64,000 nucleotides of DNA from assembly GCA_018228665.1 (NCBI GenBank), contig CP073692.1, positions 3,158,641-3,222,640 on the forward strand, given 5' to 3'. Shown one piece after another: positions 31,420 through 40,516 of this stretch (positions are counted from its first letter, which is position 1; each line of letters starts with the position of its first letter). The position numbers and the translations under genes were made by a program. The notes below the pieces were generated by a model that was given only the letters and a program-made list of their open reading frames with translations, had not been told where the DNA came from and did not search any database. The stretch is from Faecalicatena sp. Marseille-Q4148 (GTDB lineage: Bacteria > Bacillota > Clostridia > Lachnospirales > Lachnospiraceae).

Positions 31420-31611
31420 GTTTAGAAAAGAGTAAAAAACTAATTCTTTCCATAAACACAGGGGTTTTAAGCAATATGAATGAAAATATAAAAGAAATTT
31501 ACCACTAATTTACTACGAATGAAAGAACCTTGATACGACAAAGAAAACAGCATAAAGAAAAACAAAATTGGCATTTCATACAGGATATGAGATGTCTTTT
31601 TTGCTGGTGTG

Positions 31612-31720
31612 ATACAGCATAATTATTCTTTTTTTGCTTGACTATCAATCATTTTTTAGAACATGAATTGTCAAGAGCCTGTTGCGTATCAATGTTTACA
31701 CTCTTGATAAGTTATGGGAT
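31612..31720 (+). promoter_or_regulatory. Repeated leader/promoter module, copy 2
   Basis: Similar to 30539-30653. Its downstream half is contained in the 93-bp target duplication of the IS element, so a second partial copy exists at 33708. Confidence 0.5.
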
Positions 31721-31780
31721 AAAAAATATTCTGACAGATAGCAGAAAAGTAATGACGTGTTTTTTGATGAATGGTATAAT
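31688..31780 (+). repeat. Left 93-bp target-site duplication of the IS element
   Basis: Identical by eye to 33708-33800. It ends with ATGGTATAAT, so a promoter -10 region was duplicated. See the IS entry. Confidence 0.9.
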
Positions 31781-33707
31781 ACCTGTCTTTCGGAGTTAAG
31801 TTAAAAAAGTAGTGCTAAGCCACGGATTAAAACCTATGGCTTAGCATTTTATTTATGTCTTCGTTTCCAAGGAAATAAGAGGTAAGAGGCAATCCTGTCT
31901 TGGAGGATAACTCCTTAATGAAAGAGGAACTTCTGGCTAGGTTTATATATTTTCGGTCAGAGATTTTGGCAACTCTAAAATCATGTATAAAATCAAAAAT
32001 CTCTTCCGTTCCATATTCGTCTTTTAATACATGTATCTGTAAAAGCCTTGTTAATAACACGGCAAGATAACAGATGAGGAAGTGCCCTGTGATGGTTTCT
32101 TGTTTCTGCATATAAGCTGGTCTGGCATCAAGCTGAGATTTCATGATACGGAAGGATTCCTCGATCCGCCAGAGGTTGTGGTATGAAGCGTAGATTTCAG
32201 AAGCGCTCATATGGATTTCAGAAGTTATAATCATGTTATATCCTGCCAGTTTCTTTGCGTTTTCTATTGCCTTTTCATTTATCTCGACCTTGACTTTTCC
32301 AGCCGTTTTTGTCCCTTTCTTATCAGTAGAAATAAAGGTAACATACTTGGAACTGTCTCCGTATTCCGATTTCTTTGCTTCACATGCCCTGAGATTTTTT
32401 GCTTTTTCTACCTGTCGGTTAATTTCATATTTTTGTTTTTCGGCAAGCTTCGGGTTAAATGTCACAATACGCTTTTCTGTAAGCTTCAGCGTTTTCCGGT
32501 GTCCGGCGTTATCCGTATAGGAATAAGAAAAATCATCCACACACTCTTTGATACGGTAAAGGACTTCGCCTTTTTTAGTTTTAACATCTACATAATCATT
32601 TTCAAGAAGTACCCATGTTTTTTCTGTTTCGGGAAGCGTTTTTACAGATTTTGAGAAAATATATCCGTCTCCTGCTTTCAGGGCATGAAGGATGTTGTTG
32701 AAGCAGTTCAGTCCTTTATCTGCCACTTGGATCGTCCTGCCGGATATGTGGCTTCGCTGCTTTAATTCATCTATGATTTCCCGTATTACAGGTTTTTCGC
32801 TTTCATTTCCCGGATACATCTTCATGCCGATTGGGATCTGGTTTGCATCAAGAAGAAGTCCCATACCAACAATCGGTTCCTTTTTATTTTCTTTTGAAGG
32901 ACCTTTTAATCTGAAATGATCCTCTTTATCAATCTCGAAATAGAAGTTCGTGCAGTCGAAATAGGAGTGAGAAGTATCAAATGGATATTTCAAAGCTACT
33001 TGATGGTTGAAAATCTCAATCACCTTTTCGTATTCAGAACCAATGTATTCAAGGCCGGAATAAATCTGGTCGAGGGAGAAAGCATGTGTTCCAAACAGTT
33101 TGGGAATCACCTCCCAATACGTTTTCAGCTTTGAACAGGGATGCACCACTCTTGCATAAATAAGATCTGACATCATATCAAAAATATTGAATCGGAAATG
33201 TGTTGCTGTCTGCATAAGATCAATATATTTTTTACATCCCAGAGAATCGTTGAGATTCTTTAAAGGGAAGTAGCCAAGGAGTTTTTCCGGAGATTCTTCT
33301 GATATCTTCCGTTCTTTTTCAGTCTGTTTTTTCTTTTTATATTCCTGATTGAGTTTTTGTACCTCTTCACCGAAAACAGCAATCGGATCTTCAATGCCGT
33401 TTGCCTGAAGTTCGTGGACATAGCCAATCGGTTTATAAGAACGATGTGCGCCACCTTTACGCTCCGGATCGTAATAGCTTTCATAGATTTGAAGATAAAT
33501 CCCTTTTTTGTTTTTTGTTTTCTTTAAAAAATACGCCATAAAATCACCCTCTTATATTATAACACTATAGCACTATATATTCAATTATCAAAAAAGTTTT
33601 TTGTCAAGTTTTTAAAAAACAAAAAAAGCCAGCATTTATGCTGACTGTGGCTGTTCCAAAACGGAATAAACTCCCAAATATTATAGTGCTAACTCCCAAA
33701 GACGGGT
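31781..33707 (-). mobile_element. IS1634-family insertion sequence (1927 bp)
   Basis: Imperfect terminal inverted repeats: ACCTGTCTTTCGGAGTTA at 31781-31798 and its counterpart ACCCGTCTTTGGGAGTTA read from 33707 down to 33690 (16 of 18 match). It is flanked by 93-bp direct repeats. It contains one transposase gene on the minus strand. Long, variable target duplications are a known property of the IS1634 family. Confidence 0.9.
31827..33539 (-). CDS. IS1634-family DDE transposase
   Basis: A 570-residue transposase of the IS4-like DDE superfamily. The first catalytic aspartate region is SYFDCTNFYFEI, the second is in TIQVADKGLNC, and the Y-(2)-R-(3)-E-(6)-K type signature is visible in YHNLWRIEESFRIMKS. 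It seems intact, with no frameshift. On the minus strand a promoter TTGAAT, 17-base spacer, TATAAT can be read just upstream of the start (within 33549-33580). A hairpin near 33630 (AGCCAGCAT/ATGCTGACT) may shield it from read-through. Confidence 0.93.
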   Translation of the reverse strand: MAYFLKKTKNKKGIYLQIYESYYDPERKGGAHRSYKPIGYVHELQANGIEDPIAVFGEEVQKLNQEYKKKKQTEKERKISEESPEKLLGYFPLKNLNDSLGCKKYIDLMQTATHFRFNIFDMMSDLIYARVVHPCSKLKTYWEVIPKLFGTHAFSLDQIYSGLEYIGSEYEKVIEIFNHQVALKYPFDTSHSYFDCTNFYFEIDKEDHFRLKGPSKENKKEPIVGMGLLLDANQIPIGMKMYPGNESEKPVIREIIDELKQRSHISGRTIQVADKGLNCFNNILHALKAGDGYIFSKSVKTLPETEKTWVLLENDYVDVKTKKGEVLYRIKECVDDFSYSYTDNAGHRKTLKLTEKRIVTFNPKLAEKQKYEINRQVEKAKNLRACEAKKSEYGDSSKYVTFISTDKKGTKTAGKVKVEINEKAIENAKKLAGYNMIITSEIHMSASEIYASYHNLWRIEESFRIMKSQLDARPAYMQKQETITGHFLICYLAVLLTRLLQIHVLKDEYGTEEIFDFIHDFRVAKISDRKYINLARSSSFIKELSSKTGLPLTSYFLGNEDINKMLSHRF

Positions 33708-33800
33708 ATCAATGTTTACACTCTTGATAAGTTATGGGATAAAAAATATTCTGACAGATAGCAGAAAAGTAATGACGTGTTTTTTGATGAATGGTATAAT
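33708..33800 (+). repeat. Right 93-bp target-site duplication of the IS element
   Basis: Same sequence as 31688-31780. TATAAT at 33795-33800 probably serves the gene at 33830. Confidence 0.9.
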
Positions 33801-33829
33801 ATAAGAAATTTAGTAAAGGTGGAAATTCA

Positions 33830-34603
33830 ATGAACTTACTTTTAAATATTTATGACATTTTTGGAAGTTATCTTTTCATCATAGGAATACCTATATTATG
33901 TGAACTCATCTCATATTTTTATCGATTTACTAAGTCCAAGAAGAAATCTACCGTTTTTTCAGAAAAGTGCAAACTGTTAATTAAGTTAATTTATGTATGT
34001 GTTTTTGTGTTGGGATATTTACTGTTCGTTCTTTTTATGGCAGATACTCAATCGAGAGCTACATTTATTAGGCTGAGTGGTTCTATTCTTTCGATAGCCT
34101 CAGTAATTGGAGTTTTAGGATATATTGCTTATAAAAAGAATTCTAACAAAAAAACAGAAAACAATTTGGTATCAAAATATTATCTTATACAGTCAGAGAA
34201 ATATCTATGTTGGCTTTTTTCTATTTTTAGTGTATGTAGCATCGGGGTATTTATATATGCAATTTATATACATGAAGATTTATGGGTTATTATTTTGCTT
34301 TTAATATTTTCAACGGCAATGCTATTAGCAACTTTAAATATAGGACTATGGAAAATTGAAGTAAACGATATGGAAATTACCTATCGCTCTACTTTTGGGC
34401 GTGTAAGAAAATACAATTTCAAGGATATAACAAAGGGTGTATATAAAAAGAGCGGTGCATTTCGTGTTTATGTAGGAGAGAAAAGGATATTTACATTTGA
34501 TGATAATATGGAATTTTCATTGTTTATATCACAGATGAACCGATTGCATATCCCAGTATGGAGTTACGACTTTTCAGTTAAAATGAAAAGAAAGTCTCGC
34601 TAA
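33830..34603 (+). CDS. Membrane protein with C-terminal PH-like region
   Basis: A 257-residue protein. About five hydrophobic segments fill residues 10-180; the last 75 residues (MEITYRSTFGRVRKYNFKDI onward) resemble the small beta-rich domain of the DUF6560 type. It is cargo of the mobilizable element and now lies just right of the IS. AGGTGG precedes the ATG. Function unknown; family assignment is tentative. Confidence 0.55.
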   Translation: MNLLLNIYDIFGSYLFIIGIPILCELISYFYRFTKSKKKSTVFSEKCKLLIKLIYVCVFVLGYLLFVLFMADTQSRATFIRLSGSILSIASVIGVLGYIAYKKNSNKKTENNLVSKYYLIQSEKYLCWLFSIFSVCSIGVFIYAIYIHEDLWVIILLLIFSTAMLLATLNIGLWKIEVNDMEITYRSTFGRVRKYNFKDITKGVYKKSGAFRVYVGEKRIFTFDDNMEFSLFISQMNRLHIPVWSYDFSVKMKRKSR

Positions 34604-34609
34604 ATAGAC

Positions 34610-34740
34610 AATCGTTTCAGGCACGGTGGCTGGCTTTAGCCATAGAGCCATGACAGCTTTGCTGTCAAGGGCGTGAAACGATTTGTCAGCAGGCGAGCTT
34701 GCGAGCCTGTATAAAAGCCCCCGTTATCTAACAAGGGGGG
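34610..34740 (+). other. Structured non-coding region, possible oriT or single-strand origin
   Basis: Outer stem AATCGTTTCA (34610-34619) with TGAAACGATT (34674-34683) encloses two hairpins: TGGCT/AGCCA at 34627-34642 and TGACAGC/GCTGTCA at 34651-34667. Two more hairpins follow: CAGGC/GCCTG (34690-34709) and CCCCC...GGGGG with TTA/TAA inside (34718-34740). Such clustered stems are typical of transfer or replication origins in rolling-circle type elements. The relaxase gene is 1 kb downstream. Confidence 0.5.
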
Positions 34741-34881
34741 CACAAAAAACAAGAGACAATATACACTAACAACTACAAAACGCTGTATTTACAAGGTAAA
34801 ATCGTATTTTACAAGGTGTGATATAAAAAGAGGTTATTTCACACGAAAATACATATAAACTTATTTAGGAGGATTATATAA

Positions 34882-35079
34882 ATGGATATTGCAATGATTT
34901 TAATAGGTAGTCTTATTTTTCTTTCTTTTCCATTTATTGTTTTGCAAAAAATCAAAAAAACGAAACAAGAAAATACAGACGAAGCAAAGAAAAAATTGAA
35001 TTTATTTCTTATTTGCATAATACCTGTTCCAGTAATTGCTATTGTACTTATTTTAATTGGACTAAAGGCATTTATATAA
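34882..35079 (+). CDS. Small two-span membrane protein
   Basis: 65 residues with an excellent AGGAGG site. Two hydrophobic segments (residues 3-24 and 43-62) are separated by a lysine-rich loop. It is mobile-element cargo. No family is recognised. Confidence 0.6.
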   Translation: MDIAMILIGSLIFLSFPFIVLQKIKKTKQENTDEAKKKLNLFLICIIPVPVIAIVLILIGLKAFI

Positions 35080-35121
35080 AAGGGCTTATTTTTTAATAAA
35101 TTTGACAATAGGGGGATGAGA

Positions 35122-35541
35122 ATGAAAACATTACTTTTTCAAATGATAAGTACTATTTTGATTGTAATTTGTATGGTATTTACTTTTCTGTATTTTGTTG
35201 TTAAAAAGAAAAAAATATCAAAAACTTTGAGTGGTAAAGAAGATTTTTTCCTAAAAATTGGTATAGGAATTATTTTAATTATAGTACTTCTCAAAATGTT
35301 CATTCCTACTATTTTAGATATGCCACATTATCTCAAAAACGATTTCAATGTTGTTTCAGGATATGCTAGAGATAACGCGAATGGAAAAGGAAATATTAGA
35401 TGTGTTACAATAATAAATCCCAAAAACAAACAAGAAATATATGTGGAATTTTCTTATTCTTATGAAGTAAATAAAGGCGATTATTTAAAAGTTAAATATT
35501 TGCCTTATACGAAATATGGCATACTTCTAGAAAAGTATTGA
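35122..35541 (+). CDS. Membrane protein of unknown function
   Basis: 139 residues starting at ATG 35122 (GGGGG site 6 bases before; the ATG at 35116 overlaps it). Two membrane segments in the first 75 residues, then an outer domain of about 60 residues with short beta-strands (IRCVTIINPKNKQEIYVEFS). It may form a pair with the preceding two-span protein. Function unknown. Confidence 0.58.
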   Translation: MKTLLFQMISTILIVICMVFTFLYFVVKKKKISKTLSGKEDFFLKIGIGIILIIVLLKMFIPTILDMPHYLKNDFNVVSGYARDNANGKGNIRCVTIINPKNKQEIYVEFSYSYEVNKGDYLKVKYLPYTKYGILLEKY

Positions 35542-35721
35542 TTAAACAGTTATTTGGAAGTTGAGGTATTCTATAAGACAATTTATTAAAAATAGATAGT
35601 TATAACGTTTACTTAATACAAGCAGTTGGTCTTAGGATTGACTGTTTTTTCTATACAGATTTTTATTGACAGGCAATTATCAAGATACGGTAGTTGCCTT
35701 TTTAATTGGAGGAACTAAAGA

Positions 35722-36936
35722 ATGAATGATAAAAACTTTATTGAAGAATTAAGGAAAAAACGTGAAAAATACGGTGTAATACAAACTAGACTTGCGATTG
35801 CTTGTGGTATCAGTCGTGAGTATTATAACCGTATTGAAAAAGGCAAACAGCCATTGAATGATGAGTTAAAGGAAATCATAGAAAAACAGATTGAGCGTTT
35901 CAATCCGCAAGAACCATTGTTTTTGCTGATTGATTATTTTCGTGTCCGCTTTCCTACTACGGACGCATTAAAGATTATTCGTGATGTATTACAACTGAAA
36001 GCTGATTATATGCTTTATGAAGATTTTGGAAAGTATGGATATGAAAGCAAATATGTTTTAGGAGATATCAATATCATGTGTTCTATGCAGGAGCATTTAG
36101 GTGTTTTGTTAGAACTGAAAGGCAGAGGGTGTCGTCAAATGGAAAGTTATCTATTGGCACAGGAACGCTCATGGTATGACTTCATGCTTGATTGTATGAC
36201 GGCAGGCGGTAAGATGAAACGGCTTGACTTGGCAATCAATGATAAAGCAGGAATATTGGATATTCCAAAGCTAAAGGCAAAATATAAAGCTGGCGAATGT
36301 GTCTCTTACTTCCGTATGCAGAAAGATTACAGCGGTACAGAGAAATGTGGTAGTGATACACCAAAGAATACAGGCGAAACCTTATATCTTGGTTCAACAA
36401 GTAGCGAATTATATATGTGTGCCTATCAGAAGAATTATGAACAGTATGCTAAGAATGGCACAGAAATTGAAGATACAGAGATAAAGAACCGTTTTGAAAT
36501 ACGCATGAAGAATGAACGAGCCTATTATGCAGTTGTAGATTTACTGACCTATCGAGATGCTGAACGTACCGCTTTTTCTATCATCAATCATTATGTCCGT
36601 TTTGTAGATAGAGAGGACGATAAACCGAAAAATCAATGGAAAATGAATGATGATTGGGCGTGGTTTGTAGGGGATAACAGAGAGCCGATACGCTTAACCA
36701 CAAAGCCAGAACCTTACACATTACAAAAGGCATTGCATTGGTTACAAAGACAAGTTGCACCAACGATAAAGATGGTACAAGCATTAGACAGAGAAAATCA
36801 TACAACGATACTAAAAGATATGATTGAGCAGGCAGAACTTAAAGACAAGCATAAACACTTATTACAGTTAGAAAAATCAACCATAGAAGAACGTATAGAT
36901 ACCGCTGTTCCGAAAGAGAATGACGGTATTTTTTAA
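35722..36936 (+). CDS. mobT: MobT-type relaxase / Rep_trans replication initiator
   Basis: A 404-residue protein of the same family as the Tn916 Orf20 relaxase. An N-terminal helix-turn-helix (about residues 10-55: RLAIACGISREYYNRIEKGK) precedes the replication-initiation domain with LLIDYFRVRFPTTD, MKRLDLAINDKAG and LYLGSTSSELYMCAYQK. It should nick the element's transfer origin so a single strand can leave through another element's pore. It has a GGAGG site. The long A/T-rich repeat region that follows may be its target or a copy-control region. Confidence 0.85.
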   Translation: MNDKNFIEELRKKREKYGVIQTRLAIACGISREYYNRIEKGKQPLNDELKEIIEKQIERFNPQEPLFLLIDYFRVRFPTTDALKIIRDVLQLKADYMLYEDFGKYGYESKYVLGDINIMCSMQEHLGVLLELKGRGCRQMESYLLAQERSWYDFMLDCMTAGGKMKRLDLAINDKAGILDIPKLKAKYKAGECVSYFRMQKDYSGTEKCGSDTPKNTGETLYLGSTSSELYMCAYQKNYEQYAKNGTEIEDTEIKNRFEIRMKNERAYYAVVDLLTYRDAERTAFSIINHYVRFVDREDDKPKNQWKMNDDWAWFVGDNREPIRLTTKPEPYTLQKALHWLQRQVAPTIKMVQALDRENHTTILKDMIEQAELKDKHKHLLQLEKSTIEERIDTAVPKENDGIF

Positions 36937-36943
36937 TTTCTTT

Positions 36944-37400
36944 GAAAAATCTGCAACAAAACATCAACTAGCGTACAGATATGGTGTGAGAAAAGGAAAT
37001 CTAACTTTTTTTCAAAACTACTCATTAAACCGAGGGTTGCTGTCCCTATATGAAGTGAAAGAAGATTTTAGAAATCTGCAACAAAACAAGGTGTTTATTC
37101 CCTATATGGAGTGGAAGTTGAGAAAATCTAAACTTTTTTTGAGAAACATGACGGAAATTCATGATTAGTGGACAGTGTTATGCGAAAAGAAGAAAATCTT
37201 TTCATTCTCAACTTAACATTTGGTAGTTGCCGTTCCCTATATGGAGCAAAGAAAATCTTTCATTCCACAGTTGGCAGAAACGGTATTGTATGGGTAGTTA
37301 GGGTGTGAAAAGAAATTTTTTCATCATCAACTTAGCAGAATGACACTTTCTTTCCCTATATGGTACAGAAAAAGAAAAAAGTTTTGAGTATTGGTTACGC
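36944..37400 (+). repeat. Degenerate repeat array downstream of mobT
   Basis: TCCCTATATGG occurs at 37099, 37234 and 37353, and TCCCTATATGA at 37043, with a weaker copy (CAGATATGG) near 36976. Around them AAATCTGCAACAAAAC occurs twice (about 36948 and 37073) and AAATCTAA followed by a T-run occurs twice, so whole units of roughly 120 bases are repeated and decayed. No convincing gene lies here. Confidence 0.6.
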
Positions 37401-37634
37401 TTTTGCTCTTTTCCAACGCGATATATAGGAAAGACGATTTTCTTCTTTCGTGTTCTTTGACAACTGAATAAAGCAATTCAATACCTTAGACAGACAGCGA
37501 GCCGTTGAAACAGATACGCCATGACCTTTCCCCTGCAAAAGCGAGCGAAAATCTATTTGTGTTCTTGTAAAAGACTTGTCCTCTTTTATCGCTATGACCT
37601 GTTCTGTCTGATAATGATACTCCCGTACAGCCAC
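37395..37634 (-). CDS. Possible small mobile-element protein on the minus strand
   Basis: A 79-residue basic reading frame with MAVREYHYQTEQVIAIKED at the start and a K/R-rich end. It has a believable composition and occupies a stretch with no plus-strand gene. No family is recognised and the ribosome site is weak, so it may be a chance frame. Confidence 0.35.
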   Translation of the reverse strand: MAVREYHYQTEQVIAIKEDKSFTRTQIDFRSLLQGKGHGVSVSTARCLSKVLNCFIQLSKNTKEENRLSYISRWKRAKA

Positions 37635-37662
37635 AGCTTGAGCGTTAAGAGCGTCGCACGCA

Positions 37663-37767
37663 ATGGGTACGGCTACATTGGATAATGCAGAGGTGGAAGT
37701 CCTGTGGGCTATGACAAAAGCCGTTGAATTGCTTAGAAAGATTTTACAGAAAGGGGGTTGTTATTGA
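37663..37767 (+). CDS. Possible very small protein (34 aa)
   Basis: Reading frame MGTATLDNAEVEVLWAMTKA followed by VELLRKILQKGGCY. The helical, coding-like composition suggests a real peptide or the tail of a decayed gene. It overlaps the next frame. No clear ribosome site. Confidence 0.3.
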   Translation: MGTATLDNAEVEVLWAMTKAVELLRKILQKGGCY

Positions 37768-37930
37768 TAATACTGTAAAAACAATTCAAAAGAAAAATAA
37801 CAAGTGTGGCATTGGAAACAGAGGAAAGACAAAGATTGTTGTAAAAGAGCATTTTTCCGAAAAAGGAAAGACAATGGAAGAACTTCTGACTGATGTTATG
37901 CTGGAAAAAGCAAAGCGGACAATCGCATAA
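37724..37930 (+). CDS. Transposon-encoded TnpW-like small protein
   Basis: Up to 68 residues. The part from VIDNTVKTIQKK to VVKEHFSEKGKTMEELLTD resembles the small TnpW proteins found just before the recombinase in Clostridiales elements. AAAGGGGG at about 37750 suggests the real start is a non-standard codon near 37757-37764 rather than TTG 37724. Function unknown. Confidence 0.5.
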   Translation: MNCLERFYRKGVVIDNTVKTIQKKNNKCGIGNRGKTKIVVKEHFSEKGKTMEELLTDVMLEKAKRTIA

Positions 37931-38041
37931 AATCGGTGCAGTTGTAAGAAATAGATTGAATGGCAAAAAGTACCCGTGTTATACTTTACTTGCAAGCAGG
38001 TATTGTAAACACGGGTTAGTTATAGAGGAGGATAACTGACA

Positions 38042-39655
38042 ATGAAACAACAGATTTACAATACTGCACTTTATCTTAGGTTAAGCCGAGATGATGAATT
38101 ACAAGGCGAAAGTTCCAGCATTACCACACAAAGAAGTATGTTGCGTCTATATGCAAAAGAACATCATTTGAATGTGATTGATGAGTATATTGATGACGGC
38201 TGGTCGGGAACAAATTTTGACAGACCGAGTTTCCAAAGAATGATCGAGGATATAGAGGCAGGAAAAATCAACTGTGTTGTAACAAAAGACCTTTCCCGAC
38301 TTGGCAGAAACTATATTATGACAGGACAATATACAGAATTGTATTTTCCCAGCCATAATGTCCGTTACATAGCGATTGACGACGGTGTAGACAGCGAAAA
38401 AGGCGAAAGTGAGATTGCACCATTTAAGAACATCATTAACGAATGGGTGGCAAGAGATACGAGCCGTAAAGTGAAATCAGCGTTTAAGACAAAATTTGCA
38501 GAGGGTGCTCATTATGGGGCTTATGCTCCATTAGGATATAAGAAGCACCCCGACATTAAAGGAAAACTGTTGGTTGATGAGGAAACAAAATGGATTGTTG
38601 AAAAAATCTTCTCTCTAGCCTATCAAGGTTACGGTAGTGCAAAAATCACAAAAATACTGCGAGAAGAAAAAGTCCCGACAGCGTCTTGGTTAAATTTTAC
38701 AAGATACGGTACTTTTGCACATATCTTTGAGGGAAAGCCCGAAAGCAAGCGTTATGAGTGGACGATCGCTCATGTCAAGGCAATATTAAAAAGTGAAGTC
38801 TATATAGGAAACAGCGTTCATAATCGACAATCAACCGTTTCTTTCAAAAGCAAGAAGAAAGTACGAAAGCCCGAAAGCGAATGGTTTCGAGTAGAAAACA
38901 CGCACGAACCGATTATTGACAAGGAAATGTTCTATCGTGTGCAGGAACAGATAAAATCAAGGCGTAGACAGACAAAGAAAAAGGCAACGCCGATATTTGC
39001 AGGGCTTGTCAAGTGTGCGGATTGTGGCTGGTCTATGAGATTTGCAACAAATAAAGCAAATAAGACGCCTTACAGTTATTATTCTTGCAGTTTCTACGGA
39101 CAGTTTGGCAAAGGTTACTGTTCTATGCACTATATCCGCTATGATGTGCTGTATCAAGTTGTATTGGAGCGATTGCAGTATTGGGCTAAGGCAGTACAGC
39201 AGGACGAAGAAAAGGTATTGAACAAGATACAGAAAGTCGGCAATGCAGAGCGAATACGGGAAAAGAAGAAAAAGGCAAGTGCCTTGAAGAAAGCCGAGAA
39301 CCGACAAAATGAGATTGACCGTTTATTTGCGAAAATGTATGAAGATAGAGCCTGTGAGAAGATAACAGAACGAAACTTCATTATGCTGTCGGGGAAATAT
39401 CAAAAGGAACAGATAGAATTAGAACAGCAGATAACCAACCTAAGAGAAGAATTAAGTAAAATGGAACAGGATATGATAGGTGCTGAAAAGTGGATTGAGT
39501 TAATCAAGGAGTATTCCGTACCAAAGGAACTGACAGCACCGTTATTAAATGCAATGATAGAAAAAATCCTTATTCACGAAGCAACAACGAATGAGGATAA
39601 CGAGAGAATACAGGAAATAGAGATATACTACCGATTTATTGGAAAAGTAGACTGA
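38042..39655 (+). CDS. Large serine recombinase (TnpX/TndX type)
   Basis: A 537-residue site-specific recombinase. The catalytic serine is S15 in LYLRLSRDDE; the resolvase domain continues with DDGWSGTNFDRPSF and VTKDLSRLGRNY. Then come the recombinase domain (GAYAPLGYKKH), a zinc ribbon (CADCGW and later C-x-F pairs) and a long coiled coil (about residues 400-490). It should integrate and excise the element at 30414-39686, crossing over at GA. It lies at the right end, only 30 bases from the junction, as usual for such elements. Confidence 0.93.
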   Translation: MKQQIYNTALYLRLSRDDELQGESSSITTQRSMLRLYAKEHHLNVIDEYIDDGWSGTNFDRPSFQRMIEDIEAGKINCVVTKDLSRLGRNYIMTGQYTELYFPSHNVRYIAIDDGVDSEKGESEIAPFKNIINEWVARDTSRKVKSAFKTKFAEGAHYGAYAPLGYKKHPDIKGKLLVDEETKWIVEKIFSLAYQGYGSAKITKILREEKVPTASWLNFTRYGTFAHIFEGKPESKRYEWTIAHVKAILKSEVYIGNSVHNRQSTVSFKSKKKVRKPESEWFRVENTHEPIIDKEMFYRVQEQIKSRRRQTKKKATPIFAGLVKCADCGWSMRFATNKANKTPYSYYSCSFYGQFGKGYCSMHYIRYDVLYQVVLERLQYWAKAVQQDEEKVLNKIQKVGNAERIREKKKKASALKKAENRQNEIDRLFAKMYEDRACEKITERNFIMLSGKYQKEQIELEQQITNLREELSKMEQDMIGAEKWIELIKEYSVPKELTAPLLNAMIEKILIHEATTNEDNERIQEIEIYYRFIGKVD

Positions 39656-39686
39656 TAATGAGGGTTTATATCTTTAACTAAGGGAA

Positions 39687-40475
39687 AGCGGAATTTGTCT
39701 TCCGGATGTTTCTACTTATATAGAATTATGTAATATTTTGGGGATTAGCATTAATGAGTTTTTAGCCGGTGAAGATTTAAGAAAAGAACAAATTGAGGAA
39801 AAAGCAGAAATTAATTTGCTTCAAATCGCAAAGGATAGTAAGAAAAAACAAAAAAGTTTACGAAATATCATTTGGTTTTTAGTATTTCTTATAATTTTAC
39901 TAAGTGGAACTTTGGGAGTGGTTTTTTACTGGAAGGTGCGTTTGCCGCAAAATTATATTGAAGCAGCGTCGATATCGAGAAAAAATATAGAAATGCAAAC
40001 AGCAGAAAGAATATATGGAGCAGATGAAGTTTTTTCATTTCGGTACAAAATGACAGATAAATTTAAATCGCTTACATTTTATATCACGGAATATCAGGTG
40101 GGAAAAAAGATTTCAAAAAGCAAAATAGGAACGATAGATTATGAAAAATTTGGTTCTCCAAAAGAGGGTATAATTGTAGTTGCGCCTTATTTTGAAAAGG
40201 CAGTGGTTCGTTTTATTGAGAAGGATGAAAAAGCAAAATTCATAACGGAACTTCCTGTTCTTCAGGATGTAGAAGCAAGGAGCTTGATTGAATACTCAGC
40301 AGTTCAGAGGGAAGAAAAACAAGATATACAGTACGGAAAGGAACAACCATTGATTGCACTTTTTTATGGTAAAGATGGAACGAATGCAATTCCTATCCAA
40401 GATATTTCATCAGGTGATTTATATTTTTTTGAAAATGATTATATATATTATTTCTCGGTTGAATTTCATAAGTGA
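39687..40475 (+). pseudogene. XRE-family regulator, 3' fragment with membrane segment
   Basis: In frame from SGICLPDVSTYIELCNILGI, the end of the XRE helix-turn-helix domain, through FLAGED, then a membrane span (about IIWFLVFLIILLSGTLGVV) and a 170-residue outer domain. The 5' part is at 30297-30413. In its present state only an N-terminally truncated product (for example from an internal start at 39738) could be made, without DNA-binding helices. Excision of the mobile element would restore the gene. Confidence 0.82.
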
Positions 40476-40516
40476 TAATAGAGTTTATGAAAAGGGAAGC
40501 AAGAGGTAACAGATAT

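Larger units (their letters stand above)
30414..39686 (+). mobile_element. Integrative mobilizable element (about 9.3 kb) inside the XRE gene
   Basis: The limits are defined by the interrupted XRE frame: GGGAA at 30409-30413 and again at 39682-39686, containing the GA dinucleotide used as crossover by TnpX/TndX-type recombinases. The element contains a large serine recombinase at its right end, a MobT-like relaxase, small membrane-protein cargo, a possible oriT region and repeated promoter modules. No conjugation pore genes are present, so it would need a helper such as the conjugative element at 51000 onward. Exact crossover position is inferred from the junctions. Confidence 0.8.

Noticed and set aside
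36944..37400. CRISPR array
   Set aside because: Repeats are short, unevenly spaced (56, 135 and 119 bases) and decayed, with no cas genes in the window.
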